Shown in pieces: positions 42,084 to 49,895 of a DNA stretch of 56,545 nucleotides; the first letter of the stretch is position 1; each line of letters begins with the position of its first letter. Origin of the DNA: an uncultured Oscillospiraceae bacterium. GTDB lineage: Bacteria > Bacillota > Clostridia > Oscillospirales > Oscillospiraceae. Location: assembly GCA_949916125.1 (NCBI GenBank), contig CATLEJ010000002.1, positions 1 through 56,545 on the forward strand, given 5' to 3'. Below the pieces are notes generated by a model. The model searched no databases. It saw nothing but the letters and a program-made list of their open reading frames with translations, and was not told the DNA's origin. The position numbers were made by a program, and so were the translations under genes.

Positions 42084-42935
42084 ATGGAAGGGAAGAAACT
42101 CTCCAACAAAAAGACCAACCACGCCATTATGATGGTTATCATCTATGTGGTGCTCATTATCATCACCGCCCTCATGCTCATCCCGTTCCTGTGGATGCTG
42201 TCCGCGTCGCTGAAGATGAACAAGGACGTGTTCACCTTCCCCATCCAGTGGATCCCGGACAATCCCCGCTGGAAGAACTACGTGGACATCTGGACCAAGA
42301 TCCCCCTGCTCACCTTTGTGAAGAACAGCGCCAAGCTGACCATCATCGTCACCCTGCTCCAGCTGTTCACCTCCAGCTTCGCCGCCTACGCCTTCGCCAA
42401 GATGGACTTCAAGGGGAAGAACCTGCTCTTCCTGGGCTACATCGCCACCATCGCCGTGCCCTGGCAGGCGTACATGGTGCCCCAGTTCATGATGATGCGG
42501 GCCTGGCACCTGAACAACACCCACCTGGCCATCATCTGCCTCCAGGCGTTCTCCGCCTTCGGCGTGTTCCTGATGAAGCAGTTCTACGAGGGGGTGCCCT
42601 CCGAGCTGTGCGAGGCCGCCCGGATCGACGGGCTGACGGAGTACGGCATCTGGTTCCGGATCATGCTGCCCCTGTCCAAGCCCGCCCTGTCCACCCTCAC
42701 CATCTTCACCTTCGTGAGCACGTGGAACGACTTCCTGGGCCCGCTGATCTACCTGACCAAGAACGAGCTGAAAACCATCCAGATCGGCCTGCGGATGTTC
42801 ATCAGCCAGTACTCCGCGGAGTACGGCCTGATTATGGCCGCGTCGGTCATCGCCCTGATCCCGGTGCTGGTCGTGTTCCTGGCCCTGCAAAAATACTTTG
42901 TCCAGGGTGTTGCGTCCACCGGCCTCAAGGGATAA
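42084..42935 (+). CDS. Sugar ABC transporter permease (MalG-like)
   Basis: 283 residues, about 6 transmembrane helices and EAA motif EAARIDGLTEYGIWFRIMLPLSKP. It lies 13 nt after the first permease. Confidence 0.94.
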   Translation: MEGKKLSNKKTNHAIMMVIIYVVLIIITALMLIPFLWMLSASLKMNKDVFTFPIQWIPDNPRWKNYVDIWTKIPLLTFVKNSAKLTIIVTLLQLFTSSFAAYAFAKMDFKGKNLLFLGYIATIAVPWQAYMVPQFMMMRAWHLNNTHLAIICLQAFSAFGVFLMKQFYEGVPSELCEAARIDGLTEYGIWFRIMLPLSKPALSTLTIFTFVSTWNDFLGPLIYLTKNELKTIQIGLRMFISQYSAEYGLIMAASVIALIPVLVVFLALQKYFVQGVASTGLKG

Positions 42936-42958
42936 CCTCAAACAGCGTGAAACTGTCG

Positions 42959-42990
42959 CCAAGGGGCAGGGCACCGGCCCTGCCCCTTGG
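42959..42990 (+). terminator. Hairpin between permease and DUF2264 genes
   Basis: Perfect CCAAGGGGCAGGGC/GCCCTGCCCCTTGG stem; no T run follows, so it may only attenuate transcription into the enzymes. Confidence 0.55.
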
Positions 42991-43013
42991 CTCATATAAC
43001 GGGGTGTATATTT

Positions 43014-44738
43014 ATGGTATGTTATCACTACACGGAACAGGATTTTGCCTCCAAGGAGGGGGCCCGGGCCGCCCTGCTGCGGCTGCTAAAGCCGCTGAAG
43101 CCCTTCTACAGCGCGGGGGGCGCACGGGTGACGCCGGGCGTCACCAGCGCCCACTACGAGAACGACTCCATCCCCATGGAGGCGTTCGCCCGGCCATTGT
43201 GGGGGCTGGCCCCCTTCTGGGCGGGGGGCGGCTCGGATCCGGGCTTTGAGGATCTGTACCGCCGGGGCTTCGCCCACGGACCCGACCCGGACCACGCCGA
43301 GTACTGGCACAAATGCCGGAACTACGACCAGAAGTTCTGCGAGATGGCGGCGGTGTCCTACGCCATGCTGCTCTGCCCGGACAAGGTGTGGGGACCGCTG
43401 ACGGATCGGGAGCGGGACAATCTGGCGGACTGGCTGTGGGAGATCAACCGCTTCGAGTGCGTGGCCAGCAACTGGCAGTGGTTCTGCATTCTGACCAACC
43501 TGGCCCTGAAGTCGGTGGGGCGGCCCTACAGCCGGGAGCGGCTGGACTTCGGCCTGGGGCTCATCGAGGACTACTACGACGGCGGCGGCTGGTACCACGA
43601 CGGGGCCGGGGGGGAGAAGGACTACTACAACCCCTTCGTCATGGTGAGCTACGGCCTGCTGTACGCCATGTTCATGGAGCGGGAGGAGCCGGAGCGCTGC
43701 GCCCGCTACCGGGAGCGGGCCCGTGCCTTCGCCCGGGACTACGTGTACTGGTTCGGCGGGGACGGGGCGTCCATCGCCTACGGCCGCTCCCTGACCTACC
43801 GCTTCGCCCAGGGGGCCTTCTGGGCGGTGGCCCTGCTGGCGGGGGAGGAGGTGCTGCCCCTGCCGGTGGTGAAGGGGCTTCTGTGCCGCCACCTGGCCTG
43901 GTGGCTGAACCAGCCCATCTGCGACAACGCCGGGGTGCTCACCATCGGCTACGCCTACCCCAATTTGCAGATGTCGGAGACCTACAACGCCCCCGGCTCC
44001 CCCTACTGGGCGCTCAAGGCCTTTGCCTTCCTGGCCCTGCCCGACGATCACCCCTTCTGGGCGGCGGACTGCGCCCCCCTGCCCCAGCTGGAGCCCTGCA
44101 GGTTCCTGCCCCACGCCAACATGATCGTCCAGCACGGGGGGGACAATGCCGTGGCCCTGGTGCCGGGGCGGCTGGAGATGGAGCCCTACGCCCACACAGC
44201 GGAGAAGTACAGCAAATTCGCCTACTCCAGCAAGTTCGGATTCAGCATCGCCAGGGCCAACTACGAGCTGGCCCAGATGGCCCCGGACAGCTCACTGTGT
44301 TTCAAGGTTGGGCGGTACTACTACCAGCGGGACGTGGCCCAGCCTGGGTATTCCATCGGCCCCGATGGTATCGAGACCCGCTGGTCGCCCCTGGACGGCG
44401 TCCGGGTCACCACCCGGATCCAACCCACCCCCACGGGGCATATCCGCGTTCACACCATTGACAGCATGGTTGACTGCGAGGCGTACGACTGCGGCTTCGC
44501 CGTCAACGCCGACGACCGGCTGTCCCCCGCCCGGAGCGCCGGCGGCCCCAGGGCCGAAGCCCGGTGCGGGTCTGATTTCTGCGCCGTGGAATCCCTGGAA
44601 GGGGACGGCCGGGGGGAGGTGCTGCTGCCCGACCCCAACACCAATCTGATCTTCCCCAAAACCGCCATCCCCCTGGCGGCCTACGCCATCCGCAAGGGGA
44701 CGCAGACCATCCGCACCAGGGTGGACTACCTCCCGTGA
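43014..44738 (+). CDS. DUF2264 family protein, putative glycoside hydrolase
   Basis: 574 residues matching DUF2264, an alpha/alpha-barrel family related to enzymes acting on uronic-acid sugars (NYDQKFCEMAAVSYAMLL, SNWQWFCILTNLAL, GGGWYHDG, AYPNLQMSETYNAPGSPYWALKAF). I recall members characterised as beta-glucuronidase-like hydrolases, but the assignment to a specific GH family should be treated as unverified. Cytoplasmic, no signal peptide. The ATG at 43014 has a weak GGGGTG site. Its stop overlaps the GH78 start. Confidence 0.8.
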   Translation: MVCYHYTEQDFASKEGARAALLRLLKPLKPFYSAGGARVTPGVTSAHYENDSIPMEAFARPLWGLAPFWAGGGSDPGFEDLYRRGFAHGPDPDHAEYWHKCRNYDQKFCEMAAVSYAMLLCPDKVWGPLTDRERDNLADWLWEINRFECVASNWQWFCILTNLALKSVGRPYSRERLDFGLGLIEDYYDGGGWYHDGAGGEKDYYNPFVMVSYGLLYAMFMEREEPERCARYRERARAFARDYVYWFGGDGASIAYGRSLTYRFAQGAFWAVALLAGEEVLPLPVVKGLLCRHLAWWLNQPICDNAGVLTIGYAYPNLQMSETYNAPGSPYWALKAFAFLALPDDHPFWAADCAPLPQLEPCRFLPHANMIVQHGGDNAVALVPGRLEMEPYAHTAEKYSKFAYSSKFGFSIARANYELAQMAPDSSLCFKVGRYYYQRDVAQPGYSIGPDGIETRWSPLDGVRVTTRIQPTPTGHIRVHTIDSMVDCEAYDCGFAVNADDRLSPARSAGGPRAEARCGSDFCAVESLEGDGRGEVLLPDPNTNLIFPKTAIPLAAYAIRKGTQTIRTRVDYLP

Positions 44739-46876
44739 GCGCGGGCTGGCTCACCGTCCGGTCGTGGGCGGGCGTCCGGCAGATCGACGTGTTCCGCCGG
44801 GAACAGGATAACAGCCCCCTGCCGGACACAAGTGCGCCCAAAAACTTCCACGTACTGGCCCGGTGCCGGGTAGAGCTGCCGCCGGGGCAGTATACGCTGA
44901 GGATTAGCGCCGACGATTATTACCACCTGTGGCTGGACGGGGCGTGGCTGGGCCAGGGGCCCGCGCCCGCCTACCACGACCGCTATTATTACCAGGAGTA
45001 CCCGGTGGAGGGGGGCCGGACGGCGACGCTGGCCGTCCACCTCTACTACCAGGGGCTGGTGAACCGGGTGTGGAACAGCGGGGACGGGCGGTTCGGCCTG
45101 TGGGCGGAGCTGACCGGGGCGGATGGGACGCCCCTCCCCTTGGAGCGGGACTGGCGGTATCAAATCTGCCCCGCCTACTCCGGGGAGGTCATCGGCTACG
45201 ACACCCAGTTTTTAGAGGACTTCGACAGCCGCCTGTGGCCGGAGGGCTGGGAACAGCCGGAGTTCGACGACAGCGGCTGGGACCGCCTCGTCCCGGCGGA
45301 GTGGGCGGACTACCGCCTGTCCCCCCAGCCCACGGCGAACCTGTGGCGGGGCCGGGTGGAATCCGTCTCGTCCCGCCCCGTCCCCGGCGGGGTGCTGCTG
45401 GACTTCGGGCGGGAGCGGGTGGGCACCCTCCACGCCGCCGTCCGGGGCAGGGCGGGCCAACAGCTCACCCTGCGCTTCGGCGAGGAGCTGGACGGGGGGC
45501 GGGTGCGGTTCGAGATGCGCTGCAACTGCCGCTACGAGGAGACGTGGACGCTGGCGGAGGGGGCGAGCACCCTCCACCAGTTCGACTACAAGGCGTTCCG
45601 CTATGTGGAGCTTTTGGGGCTGGACGCCCCCGGCGTCACCCTGGAAGAATGCTGGGTGTGGGAACGGCACTATCCCATGGACGAGGGGCTGTGCGCCCTG
45701 TCCTGCCCCCAGGATCAGCTGGAGGACATCTTCCGAATCTGCAAAAACGCCGTGCGCTGCGGCTCCCAGGAGGCGTACCTGGACTGCCCCAGCCGGGAGA
45801 AGGGCCAGTACCTGGGGGACGCCGTCATCACCGCCAGGGCACAGGTTTGGCTGACAGGGGACGTCACTTTACTGCGCAAATGTATCCGGGACTTCATGAC
45901 CTCCGGGCGGGTGGCCCCCTCCCTGCTGGCGGTGGCCCCCGGCTCGCTGATGCAGGAGATCGCCGACTTCTCCCTGCTGTTCCCCGCCCTGCCGCTGACG
46001 GACTACGACTTCACCGGGGACAGGGACTTCCTGCGGGAGTGTTACCCCGCCGTGGAGGGGATCGTCCGCTATTTCGCCCGGTATCAGCGGTCCGACGGCC
46101 TGCTGGAAAACGTGTCCCACGGCTGGAACCTGGTGGACTGGCCGGAAAACCTCCGGGACGGCTACGACTTCCCCCTCACCCGCCCGGTGGTGGGGGAGGG
46201 ATGCCATAACGTTATCAACGCCCTGTGGTATGCCTGTCTGTTGATGAAGGAGCGGATGGAGCGGGCGCTGGCCCTGCCCCAGGCGGAGGAAGCACAACGG
46301 GTGGGGGCGGCGTTTGTCCAGGCGTTCTGGCGGCCGGAACAGCTCCTGTTCGCCGACAGCGAGACCAGCGCCCACTGCTCCCTCCACGCCAACCTCTACC
46401 CCGCCTGCTTCGGCCTCACCCCGGAGGGCGGGGCGGACGCCTATGAGGCCCTGCTGCGGGAGCCGGGGCGGGTGTGCGGGGTGTTCCCCATGTACTTCGC
46501 CCTGCGGGGGCTGGGGCGGCTGGGGAAAGGGGATGCCCTTTACAGCCTCCTGACCCGGACGGACGGGTACGGCTGGCGGAATATGCTGGCGGAGGGGGCC
46601 ACCGCCTGCTTCGAGGCCTGGGGGAAGGAGCAGAAGTGGAACACCAGCCTGTGCCACCCCTGGGCGGCGGGGGCCATCCCCCTCATTATCGAGGAGCTGG
46701 CGGGGCTGCGGCCCGACCGGTCGACGGCGGAGGGCTTCCGCTTCGATCCCCGCCTGCCTGACAAGCTGAGAGACTTTACCCTGCAAGCGCCCTTTCAGGG
46801 GCGGCTGCTGCGGGTGGAAGCGAAGGGCGGGAGGGCGGCATTGTCCGTCCTGCCCCGCCGTGAGAAAGGGGAATAA
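44735..46876 (+). CDS. Alpha-L-rhamnosidase (GH78)
   Basis: 713 residues. N-terminal beta-sandwich domains (about 1-300) precede the (alpha/alpha)6 catalytic domain with the GH78-like DCPSREKGQYLGDA loop, GHNVINALWY and a C-terminal TSLCHPWAAGAIP segment. No signal peptide, so it acts inside the cell. The GTG at 44735 overlaps the previous stop (GTGA), giving coupled translation. Would remove terminal alpha-L-rhamnose from the imported substrate. Confidence 0.9.
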   Translation: MSAGWLTVRSWAGVRQIDVFRREQDNSPLPDTSAPKNFHVLARCRVELPPGQYTLRISADDYYHLWLDGAWLGQGPAPAYHDRYYYQEYPVEGGRTATLAVHLYYQGLVNRVWNSGDGRFGLWAELTGADGTPLPLERDWRYQICPAYSGEVIGYDTQFLEDFDSRLWPEGWEQPEFDDSGWDRLVPAEWADYRLSPQPTANLWRGRVESVSSRPVPGGVLLDFGRERVGTLHAAVRGRAGQQLTLRFGEELDGGRVRFEMRCNCRYEETWTLAEGASTLHQFDYKAFRYVELLGLDAPGVTLEECWVWERHYPMDEGLCALSCPQDQLEDIFRICKNAVRCGSQEAYLDCPSREKGQYLGDAVITARAQVWLTGDVTLLRKCIRDFMTSGRVAPSLLAVAPGSLMQEIADFSLLFPALPLTDYDFTGDRDFLRECYPAVEGIVRYFARYQRSDGLLENVSHGWNLVDWPENLRDGYDFPLTRPVVGEGCHNVINALWYACLLMKERMERALALPQAEEAQRVGAAFVQAFWRPEQLLFADSETSAHCSLHANLYPACFGLTPEGGADAYEALLREPGRVCGVFPMYFALRGLGRLGKGDALYSLLTRTDGYGWRNMLAEGATACFEAWGKEQKWNTSLCHPWAAGAIPLIIEELAGLRPDRSTAEGFRFDPRLPDKLRDFTLQAPFQGRLLRVEAKGGRAALSVLPRREKGE

Positions 46877-46879
46877 ATC

Positions 46880-48673
46880 ATGCTGTATCCAAAGATGAAC
46901 CGATCCCGGATGGTGTTCGACCTGGGGGGCGTGTGGGACTTCCAGACCGCCGGGGCGGACCAATGGCCCCAGGAGTGGGTGAGGGGCCCCCTGCCGGAGC
47001 CCATGACCATGGCGGTGCCCGCCTCCTACAACGACCAGAAGGACGACGTGAACCTTCGGGCCCACTACGGCTGGGTGGTATATCAGCGCACCTTCGACCT
47101 GCCCGAACAAGTGGCGGGCCAGCGGCTGTGGCTGCGGTTCGGGGCGGTGACCCACGCCGCCCAGGTGTGGATCGACGACACCTTCCTGGGGGAGCACAAG
47201 GGGGGCTTCCTGCCCTTCGAGTTCGAGCTGACGGACTACGCCACGTCAGGGGTGCACCGCCTCACCGTGGCGGTGGACAACCGGGTGGACTTCTCCACCC
47301 TGCCGGTGGGCAACGAGGGGGGCGTGGCCTTCTTCGGCTCGGACAATCCCGGCATCCCCTCCATCGAGCTGGCCAAAACCCGGTGCAGGCCCCAGAACCG
47401 GCCCAACTTCGACTTTTTCAACTACGCCGGCATCACCCGGCCCGTGACGCTGTATACCACGCCAAAGGACTATATCCAGGACATCTCCATCGTCACGGAC
47501 GTGGAGGGCGAAAACGGTGTGGTGGACTATACGGTGGAGGCAGTGGGCCGGGGAGAGGTGGCCGTGACCGTTCTGGACCAGGAGGGGGCGGAGGTGGCCG
47601 GCGCCCAAGGGACCCAGGGCCGTGTCATCCTCCCCAAGGCGAAGCTGTGGAACCCCGGCGCGGCCTACCTGTACCGGCTGCGGGTAACCATGGGGGACGA
47701 CGTGTATGAGCAGGCCTTCGGCGTGCGCACGGTGAAGGTGGAGGGGACAAAATTCCTCATCAACGGCAAGCCCTTCTACTTCAAGGGCTTCGGCAAGCAC
47801 GAGGACTCCTTCTTCCACGGCCGGGGGCTGGACCAGTGCCTGAACGTGAAGGACGTGTCCCTCATCCGCTGGCTGGGGGCCAACTCCTTCCGCACCAGCC
47901 ACTACCCCTACGCCGAGGAGATGTACGACCTGTGCGACCGGGAGGGCATCGTGGTCATCGATGAGGTCCCCGCCGTGGGCATCAACGCCGGGGGAAGCCA
48001 GAACCCCTACGAGGCTATGCGGATCGGGGGGCACCACGCCGACGTGATCCGGGACATGATCCGGCGGGACAAGAACCACCCCTGCGTGGTGATGTGGTCC
48101 ATTGCCAACGAGCCGGACACGGAGCACTTCCCCCAGGCCGCCTACGACTACTTCTACCCGCTGTATGAGCTGGCCCACGCCTGCGACCCCCAGAACCGCC
48201 CGGTCACCCTGGTGTGCTGCCAGAACGACTACACCCGCGACCTCATCACCCGGGCCATGGACGTGTGCTGCGTCAACCGCTACTACGGGTGGTATAACCT
48301 GAGCGGCGACCTGGACGCCGCCTGCGACGCCTGGAACACCGAGCTGGACTTCTGGGCGGGCGTCGGCAAGCCGCTGATGGTGACGGAGTACGGCGCGGAC
48401 ACCTACCCCGGCGTCCACAACACCAACGGGGAGATGTTCAGCGAGGAGTTCCAGCTGGACTACTATTCCCGCATCAACGCCGAGCTGGACAAGCGCCCCT
48501 TCGTGGTGGGGGAGCAGGTGTGGAACTTCGCGGATTTCGCCACCATCCAGGGCCCCATGCGGGTGGACGGCAACAAAAAGGGCCTGCTCACCCGGGACCG
48601 ACGCCCCAAGCTGGCCGCCCACTACTTCCGCAAGCGCTGGCACGCCATCCCAGACTTCGGCCACAAGGGCTGA
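46880..48673 (+). CDS. uidA: Beta-glucuronidase (GH2)
   Basis: 597 residues with the GH2 jelly roll, immunoglobulin-like and barrel domains. Acid/base Glu411 in IANEP, nucleophile Glu503 in VTEYG, and the N565-x-K567 (NKK) motif that recognises the glucuronate carboxylate separate it from beta-galactosidases. Gut bacterial beta-glucuronidases free aglycones or uronic acids from glucuronides; here the operon suggests plant or host oligosaccharides. Last gene of the operon, 3 nt after GH78. Confidence 0.95.
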   Translation: MLYPKMNRSRMVFDLGGVWDFQTAGADQWPQEWVRGPLPEPMTMAVPASYNDQKDDVNLRAHYGWVVYQRTFDLPEQVAGQRLWLRFGAVTHAAQVWIDDTFLGEHKGGFLPFEFELTDYATSGVHRLTVAVDNRVDFSTLPVGNEGGVAFFGSDNPGIPSIELAKTRCRPQNRPNFDFFNYAGITRPVTLYTTPKDYIQDISIVTDVEGENGVVDYTVEAVGRGEVAVTVLDQEGAEVAGAQGTQGRVILPKAKLWNPGAAYLYRLRVTMGDDVYEQAFGVRTVKVEGTKFLINGKPFYFKGFGKHEDSFFHGRGLDQCLNVKDVSLIRWLGANSFRTSHYPYAEEMYDLCDREGIVVIDEVPAVGINAGGSQNPYEAMRIGGHHADVIRDMIRRDKNHPCVVMWSIANEPDTEHFPQAAYDYFYPLYELAHACDPQNRPVTLVCCQNDYTRDLITRAMDVCCVNRYYGWYNLSGDLDAACDAWNTELDFWAGVGKPLMVTEYGADTYPGVHNTNGEMFSEEFQLDYYSRINAELDKRPFVVGEQVWNFADFATIQGPMRVDGNKKGLLTRDRRPKLAAHYFRKRWHAIPDFGHKG

Positions 48674-48697
48674 CCATCCCGGCCGGCTGACACGCCA

Positions 48698-48728
48698 AGG
48701 GACCCGCCGCTGTGCGGCGGGCCCCTTT
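48698..48728 (+). terminator. Terminator of the sugar operon
   Basis: Stem GACCCGCCGC/GCGGCGGGCC with loop TGT, followed by CCTTTTCC. Confidence 0.75.
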
Positions 48729-48776
48729 TCCGCGCCTTGCTGCCCCGCGTCACCCGGCCCCTCCCGCAGGCGCATG

Positions 48777-48806
48777 AAAAAAGCCGCCCCGCAAAGCGGG
48801 GCGGCT
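48777..48806 (-). terminator. Terminator of secG
   Basis: AGCCGCCCCGC/GCGGGGCGGCT stem and TTTTTTC on the minus strand. Confidence 0.85.
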
Positions 48807-48822
48807 CGTCTTTTCGGTATGC

Positions 48823-49059
48823 TTACAGCAGGCAGACCACCAGGGTGAGCACCATGAACACCACGGCCACCCACTTGGTCATGCGGGCCAGGCGGGCGTC
48901 GGTGGATTTGGACTTGTTCTTGGACAGGAAGGTGTCCGCGCCGCCGGCGATGGCGCTGGACAGTCCCGCGCTCTTGCCGGACTGGAGCATCACGATGGCC
49001 ACCAGGACCAGGGAGACGATAAAGTAAATAATGGACAACACGAGCTGGGGCGTAGTCAT
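48823..49059 (-). CDS. secG: Preprotein translocase subunit SecG
   Basis: 78 residues with two transmembrane helices (LVLSIIYFIVSLVLVAIVMLQ and KWVAVVFMVLTLVVCLL) around the SecG loop QSGKSAGLSSAIAGGADTF. Assists SecYEG in export. The second ATG (49059) has AAAGGA at 10 nt; the first is too close. Confidence 0.95.
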   Translation of the reverse strand: MTTPQLVLSIIYFIVSLVLVAIVMLQSGKSAGLSSAIAGGADTFLSKNKSKSTDARLARMTKWVAVVFMVLTLVVCLL

Positions 49060-49125
49060 ATGACTCATATCCTTTCGGTTTCAGCTTCTGACAGGCGGGC
49101 ATACCGCCCCGCACAGGTATTGGTT

Positions 49126-49154
49126 ATCATACCACACCTTTCGGCGGATTGCAA
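49126..49154 (-). promoter_or_regulatory. Sigma-A promoter of secG
   Basis: Minus-strand TTGCAA, 17-nt spacer, TATGAT. A short GCGGG hairpin lies in the leader. Confidence 0.75.
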
Positions 49155-49199
49155 GGGTTTTTCGCCCCAAAATCCCCTTCCGGCGCAAAATATTTTAAG

Positions 49200-49778
49200 C
49201 TACCGCCCCGGGCACCCCATCCGGCGCAGCAGGGCGCGCATCTGCCCGGCCTCTCCGCACTGCCCGTCGATGATGGAGCGCAGGATGGGGGCCAGCTCCA
49301 GGCACACCTCGTACCGCAGGGCGTTCCGGGCCATGCGCACCGCCCCCTCGTGATGGGGGAGCATCTGCCGCAGGAAGACGGCGTCCAGCCGGTTCCCCTC
49401 CGGCGCGGCCCCCATGGCGGCAAACATCTCCCGGAGGATCAGGTCGGTCCGCCGCTGGTAGAGCCGCAGGTCCATCTGGGGGGTGGCGAGCTGCGTACAG
49501 GCGGGCAGGGCGGCCTCCATCCGGGCGACGCACTGGTTCTGCCGGTCGATGATCCGCCGGGCCAGCAGACGCAGGGTCCGGCTGTCCGACACCTCCAGAA
49601 GGTCCTCCGAGATCTGGACCGCCGCCCGGTGGTGGGGGATCATCTGGACAACGAAGTTGTGGGAAATGCTCTGGGTAAGTCTGGCGGTGGTGACGCCCTG
49701 GACCATCTCGTCCAGCGTCCGGTAATAGCGGCACAGATACCGCTTGGACGCGTCGGTAAGCAGATATGTATTTGCCAT
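49200..49778 (-). CDS. Tandem DUF305 (ferritin-like) protein
   Basis: 192 residues containing two DUF305-type units: MIPHHRAAVQIS (near 46) and MLPHHEGAVRMA (near 138). Each HH motif would bind a metal such as copper; DUF305 proteins have been linked to copper binding. It has no obvious signal peptide. ATG at 49778 follows AGGAGGG. Function here is unknown. Confidence 0.82.
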   Translation of the reverse strand: MANTYLLTDASKRYLCRYYRTLDEMVQGVTTARLTQSISHNFVVQMIPHHRAAVQISEDLLEVSDSRTLRLLARRIIDRQNQCVARMEAALPACTQLATPQMDLRLYQRRTDLILREMFAAMGAAPEGNRLDAVFLRQMLPHHEGAVRMARNALRYEVCLELAPILRSIIDGQCGEAGQMRALLRRMGCPGR

Positions 49779-49846
49779 GGGTTGACCCTCCTTTTGCCCA
49801 TTCTATGAGCAAAAGGGCGGGGATGTTCAAAAAACGCGAATCGAAA

Positions 49847-49875
49847 GGCCCCCCGGGCCGATGGCTCGGGGGGCT
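49847..49875 (-). terminator. Terminator of the SLH beta-helix gene
   Basis: Minus-strand hairpin of GCCCCCC(GAGCC/GGCC) arms; the downstream sequence ends in GTTTTTT 20 nt later. Confidence 0.6.
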
Positions 49876-49895
49876 CTCGCGTCTGCCGCCAGGAG

